64,000 nucleotides of DNA from Brassicibacter mesophilus (GTDB taxonomy: Bacteria > Bacillota > Clostridia > Tissierellales > Proteiniboraceae), in the NCBI RefSeq assembly GCF_050433385.1, contig NZ_JBNPXI010000002.1, positions 310,001 through 374,000 on the forward strand. The letters are read 5' to 3'. Below are positions 60,025 to 64,000 of this stretch, piece after piece; the first letter of the stretch is position 1, and each line of letters starts with the position of its first letter. The notes beneath the pieces are model-generated. The model did not search any database. It was not told the DNA's origin and worked only from the letters and a program-made list of their open reading frames with translations. Position numbers and translations under genes: made by a program.

Positions 60025-61368
60025 CTATTTGAAAAACGGAAGATTGAATTTCCCTTTTTTCTTCATAGTCTTTTCCATGTCTCCAAACTTCTTCATCATT
60101 TTTCTGGTTTCTTGGAACTGTTTAAGAAGTTTGTTAACCTCTTGAATGCTAGTTCCACTTCCTTTTGCTATCCTTTTTCTTCTACTTCCATCTATAATAG
60201 TTGGGTTTGTTCTTTCATTCTTAGTCATTGATTGAATTATGGCTTCTATATGAACCAATTCCTTTTCATCAACATTCAAGTTTTTAAGCTGTTTAGAGTT
60301 AATTCCTGGTATCATCTCTAATATTTGGTTCATAGGCCCTAAGCTTTTCATCTGCTGGAGCTGATCAAGAAAATCATCAAAAGTAAATTGCTGAGTTCTA
60401 AGCTTTTTCTCAAACTCCATGGCCTTTTTTGCATCAATGTTAGCCTGTGCCTTCTCAATTAGGCTCAACACATCTCCCATACCTAATATTCTAGAAGCCA
60501 TTCTATCAGGGTAAAAAGGTTCAAGCTGATCCAACTTTTCACCCATACCAACAAACTTAATCGGCTTATCAGTAACTGCTCTTATTGATAACGCCGCTCC
60601 TCCACGTGCATCACCGTCAAGTTTTGTTAGTACGACGCCTTTAATATCTAGTCTTTCATTAAACGTTTCTGCAACTGTAACTGCATCTTGCCCTGTCATT
60701 GCATCCACAACCAGTAGTATCTCGTTAGGTGTCACATGTTGCTTTATATTCTCTAGCTCTTGCATTAAATCGTCATCTACGTGAAGTCTTCCTGCGGTAT
60801 CTATAATAATAACATCATTACCATTCTTCTTACCATGTTCAATAGATGCTTTTGCTATGTTAACTGGGTTCTGTTTATCTCCCATACTAAAAACAGAAAC
60901 CCCAACTTTTTCTCCTACTACTTCAAGTTGCTTAATAGCCGCAGGTCTATAAACATCGCATGCTACAAGTAAAGGGATTTTTCCCTTCTTTTTTAATAAT
61001 GCACCTAGCTTCCCAGCTGTAGTAGTCTTCCCAGCTCCTTGTAATCCACACATCATTATAATGGTAGGTGGAGTGGGTGCAAATTCAATCTTACTTTCGT
61101 TCTCTCCCATGAGCTTTGTTAATTCTTCGTTAACAATTTTTATAACCTGTTGACCTGGAGTCAAGCTTTCCATAACTTCATATCCAATAGCCCTCTCTTT
61201 AACAGTGCTAACAAATTTTTTTACTACTCGGAAGTTAACATCTGCTTCTAAAAGAGCTAATTTAACTTCTCTCATGGCATTATCAACATCTTTTTCAGAA
61301 AGCTTTCCTTTTCCCTTTAGTTTACCTAAAGCATTTTGAAGCTTTTCAGCCAAACTTTCAAAAACCAT
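60025..61368 (-). CDS. ffh: Signal recognition particle protein Ffh
   Basis: 447 residues: NG GTPase domain with G-L-Q-G-A-G-K-T-T-T, D-T-A-G-R-L, T-K-L-D-G-D, then the Met-rich M domain. It shares its start region with the ylxM stop. Confidence 0.98.
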   Translation of the reverse strand: MVFESLAEKLQNALGKLKGKGKLSEKDVDNAMREVKLALLEADVNFRVVKKFVSTVKERAIGYEVMESLTPGQQVIKIVNEELTKLMGENESKIEFAPTPPTIIMMCGLQGAGKTTTAGKLGALLKKKGKIPLLVACDVYRPAAIKQLEVVGEKVGVSVFSMGDKQNPVNIAKASIEHGKKNGNDVIIIDTAGRLHVDDDLMQELENIKQHVTPNEILLVVDAMTGQDAVTVAETFNERLDIKGVVLTKLDGDARGGAALSIRAVTDKPIKFVGMGEKLDQLEPFYPDRMASRILGMGDVLSLIEKAQANIDAKKAMEFEKKLRTQQFTFDDFLDQLQQMKSLGPMNQILEMIPGINSKQLKNLNVDEKELVHIEAIIQSMTKNERTNPTIIDGSRRKRIAKGSGTSIQEVNKLLKQFQETRKMMKKFGDMEKTMKKKGKFNLPFFK

Positions 61369-61748
61369 TATTTCACCTCCTGGCCACTTTCTATTATATC
61401 TAATGTAATTTCTTTAATCATTTTCGCATTCAATAAAATCTCTTCTGAGTTTATATTCATAGCTTCTTGAATAATATTTTCAACATAATTCAGTATATAT
61501 TTTTGCTTTTCTTTATTATCGATAAATTTTTTAACTAATCCCAGCTTTTCTTCATATTTATAAAGACTATTTTCGGCCCTTTTCAATATATCATGTACAC
61601 CTTGTCTACTAATTTCTAGATGCTCTCCAACTTCACTCAAGGATAAGTCGTGTATATAGTATAATTCTATTGCAATGTACTGCCTATCATTTAGTAGTCT
61701 ACCATAAAAATCGAATAAAAGTCCTATTTCAATTATCTTTTCAAACAT
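61368..61748 (-). CDS. ylxM: YlxM, SRP-associated helix-turn-helix protein
   Basis: 126 residues, with a sigma-like helix-turn-helix (L-S-L-S-E-V-G-E-H-L-E-I-S-R-Q-G-V). Always beside ffh; stimulates SRP in streptococci. Confidence 0.94.
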   Translation of the reverse strand: MFEKIIEIGLLFDFYGRLLNDRQYIAIELYYIHDLSLSEVGEHLEISRQGVHDILKRAENSLYKYEEKLGLVKKFIDNKEKQKYILNYVENIIQEAMNINSEEILLNAKMIKEITLDIIESGQEVK

Positions 61749-61828
61749 GAAATCACCAACCGAAATTTAAGTGTAAAGTAATATCCTTGACAGTAGTATT
61801 GTATATTATAGCATGTTTTTTGTCAACA

Positions 61829-63028
61829 CTATTCTTCAAATATTGCATCAATAAAATTATTTGGATCGAAATCTTGTAAATCGTTTATACCTTCTCCAAC
61901 TCCAACTAGCTTAACAGGTACGCTTAATTCTGATTGAACAGCTAATACAACTCCACCTTTTGCGGTACCATCAAGTTTTGTCAATACAAGTCCTGTTATG
62001 TCACATGCCTCTTTAAAAATTTTGGCTTGTAATACTGCATTTTGACCAGTTGTTGCATCAACTACAAGTAAAACTTCTTTTTCAGCTTCTGGATATTCTC
62101 TTTCTACAACTCTAAATATTTTATTCAATTCATTCATCAAATTCTTTTTATTATGAAGTCTTCCTGCTGTATCACATATTAAAACATCAGTTTTTCGTGC
62201 CTTTGCAGCTTGAATACTATCATATATAACTGCAGCAGGATCAGAGCCTTCTTGGTGTGATATTATTTCCACCCCTGATCTGTTACTCCACTCAGTTAGC
62301 TGCTCTATAGCCGCAGCTCTAAAAGTATCTCCAGCTGCTATCAACACTTTTTTTCCATCAGCTTTTAGTCTAGATGATAACTTCCCAATTGTAGTTGTCT
62401 TTCCCACTCCATTAACTCCAACTACAAGAATTATTGCGGGTGAATGTTTAATATTAAGACTATTATCAGTATCTTGTAGTAAAATTTCTTTTAATTCTTC
62501 CTTAAGCAAATTTCTTATCTCACTTACTTCGCTTATTTTCCTATCTTTAACTTTCTGTTTTACATCATCGATTATTTGCATAGTAGTACTTACGCCTACA
62601 TCTGCTGTAATCAAAACTTCTTCAAGGTCTTCAAAAAGTTCTTCATCGATTTTCTTATATGAGCTTAATATATTATCAACCTTTTCAGTTATTCCTTTTC
62701 GAGTTTTAGATAAGCCACTTTTTAATCTACTAAAAAAACCTTGCTTTTCATCTTTTATTTCTTCCTCTTGATTTGATACTATGTTTTCTATTTCATTGCT
62801 ACTAGCAGAAGGTTCAATAATCTCCGTTTTATCTTCTGCACTTATATCTTCATTATAGTCAATACATGTTTCTTCATTTTCCATACTACGATTATCAAGT
62901 AAATTTTCTTCAACATCTTCACTAGCATCGATATCTTCTACTGATTTCTCAAAGCTGGAATCTATTTTTTCAGTACTTTCATGTGATTTTTCTTCTTTTT
63001 TTCCCCACTTGAAAATCTTTTTGAACAT
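61829..63028 (-). CDS. ftsY: FtsY, SRP receptor
   Basis: 399 residues. An acidic N-terminal A domain (about 1-110) precedes the NG GTPase domain with G-V-N-G-V-G-K-T-T-T, D-T-F-R-A-A-A and D-T-A-G-R-L. Docks the SRP at the membrane. Confidence 0.97.
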   Translation of the reverse strand: MFKKIFKWGKKEEKSHESTEKIDSSFEKSVEDIDASEDVEENLLDNRSMENEETCIDYNEDISAEDKTEIIEPSASSNEIENIVSNQEEEIKDEKQGFFSRLKSGLSKTRKGITEKVDNILSSYKKIDEELFEDLEEVLITADVGVSTTMQIIDDVKQKVKDRKISEVSEIRNLLKEELKEILLQDTDNSLNIKHSPAIILVVGVNGVGKTTTIGKLSSRLKADGKKVLIAAGDTFRAAAIEQLTEWSNRSGVEIISHQEGSDPAAVIYDSIQAAKARKTDVLICDTAGRLHNKKNLMNELNKIFRVVEREYPEAEKEVLLVVDATTGQNAVLQAKIFKEACDITGLVLTKLDGTAKGGVVLAVQSELSVPVKLVGVGEGINDLQDFDPNNFIDAIFEE

Positions 63029-63040
63029 CTTATTACCTCC

Positions 63041-64000
63041 TTAACTTGCTTTCTCTTCTAGTTTTTCAGATAACTTAACAGAAACTAACTTACTGATCCC
63101 TTCTTCTTCCATAGTAATACCATAGAGTGAATCAACTGATTCCATAGTTCCCTTTCTATGCGTTATAACAATAAACTGAGTTTGAGAAGAAAATTCTTTT
63201 AGATATTCCGCATACCTATACACATTTGCATCATCTAATGCTGCCTCAATTTCATCTAGTATGCAGAAAGGAGTAGGTTTAGTCTTTAATATTGCAAATA
63301 ATAGAGCTATTGCAGTTAATGCCCTCTCTCCACCTGATAAAAGTGAAAGACTCTGAAGTTTTTTTCCTGGTGGTTGTGCGATGATCTCTATACCACTTGT
63401 TAGTATATTCTCTTCATCTTGAAGAAATACATCTGCCTTTCCACCACCAAACAATTTAATGAAAACTTCACTAAAATATTTCTTTATTATTGTAAAACTC
63501 TCCATAAACTGTTCTTTCATTTTAACATCCATATCTTTTATTACACCATTAAGTGAATCCTTAGCTTCTATTAAATCATCTTTCTGCATTTTCATAAAAT
63601 TATATCTTTCATCAACTTTTTCATATTCATCAATAGCATCTATGTTTATATTACCTAAGCTCTTTATTGAGTTTTTCAAGCTCTTAATCTCATTTTGCGT
63701 TTTAGTAATATTCTCAATGTCTTGCTTAAACCTAACTGCCATCTGATATGTCATTTCATAATCTTCCCACATACGTGTATTTATATTTTCTAATTGAATA
63801 TTGTATTTTTCATGCTTAACTTCTAGTGCATTTATACTTTTTTGAAGTTCATTCATTTTTCTATTCATATCATTCAACTTCTCTTGTTCCGTATAAAAAG
63901 CTTGCATAAAATTGTTTTTGTCAGTTTTAAGTTCATTCAGCTTAATATCATATTCCAGTAATTCTTCATTATAATTTCTTTTATTTTCATTTAAAACCAA
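63041..64000 (-). CDS. smc: SMC chromosome condensation ATPase, C-terminal part
   Basis: The 319 visible residues are the second coiled coil and head: signature L-L-S-G-G-E-R-A-L-T-A-I-A-L and Walker B F-C-I-L-D-E-I-E-A-A-L-D. The gene continues beyond the window. Confidence 0.97.
   Translation of the reverse strand: MVLNENKRNYNEELLEYDIKLNELKTDKNNFMQAFYTEQEKLNDMNRKMNELQKSINALEVKHEKYNIQLENINTRMWEDYEMTYQMAVRFKQDIENITKTQNEIKSLKNSIKSLGNINIDAIDEYEKVDERYNFMKMQKDDLIEAKDSLNGVIKDMDVKMKEQFMESFTIIKKYFSEVFIKLFGGGKADVFLQDEENILTSGIEIIAQPPGKKLQSLSLLSGGERALTAIALLFAILKTKPTPFCILDEIEAALDDANVYRYAEYLKEFSSQTQFIVITHRKGTMESVDSLYGITMEEEGISKLVSVKLSEKLEEKAS

Overview
The window is AT-rich chromosome of an anaerobic, low-GC member of the Bacillota, most likely class Clostridia or Tissierellia. 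The evidence is the gene order of the secretion and translation block, a CodY regulator, a pyruvate:ferredoxin oxidoreductase, a short clostridial protein of the DUF3787 type and a Bacillus-like flagellar operon. I cannot name the species.

Two blocks of ordinary chromosome, nearly all on the minus strand, flank an insertion of about 34.8 kb. Right block (about 64,000 down to 47,578): smc (3' part), ftsY, ylxM, ffh, rpsP, a KH-domain gene, rimM, trmD, rplS, ylqF, rnhB, a FliK-like and an FlhB-C-like gene, yraN, a membrane protein, a cyclophilin, PFOR, the DUF3787 gene and the 5' part of comM. Left block (12,792 down to 1): the 3' part of comM, dprA, topA, codY, then the flagellar operon flgB-flgC-fliE-fliF-fliG-fliH-fliI-fliJ and a truncated MotE/YlxF-like gene.

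The insertion is a prophage that splits comM. A 14-bp sequence (12793-12806 and 47564-47577) is repeated at both ends. Removing one copy and everything between joins the two comM parts into a 1,533-nt frame of 510 codons plus stop, the normal length of ComM/YifB. A large serine integrase ends 18 bp from the left core.

The prophage reads mostly right to left. An early region (43.2-29.4 kb) starts at a sigma-A-type promoter flanked by two matching operators, divergent from a 51-codon ribbon-helix-helix gene. It runs through many small unknown genes, a 1,176-residue single-chain RNA polymerase of the YonO/two-barrel type (metal-binding DLDGD at 641-645), an SF2-like helicase and a DHH-like protein. 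It also holds a stand-alone structured RNA of about 490 nt with repeated covarying hairpins and its own terminator. A late region (28.6-14.7 kb) carries terminases, portal, scaffold, capsid, connectors, tail tube, tail chaperones with a canonical -1 frameshift site, and a tape measure. No tail tip, receptor-binding, holin or endolysin gene follows: the late operon stops at one Ig-like protein and the integrase. The virion programme is therefore incomplete, or helper-dependent.

The right arm of the prophage (43.3-47.3 kb) holds accessory genes. On the plus strand are the ribbon-helix-helix regulator, a zinc-ribbon protein, a voltage-gated K+ channel and a second, divergent K+-channel-like protein. 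On the minus strand are a lipoprotein and a small gene next to the attachment site. These are good candidates for genes expressed in the lysogen (superinfection exclusion or lysogenic conversion).
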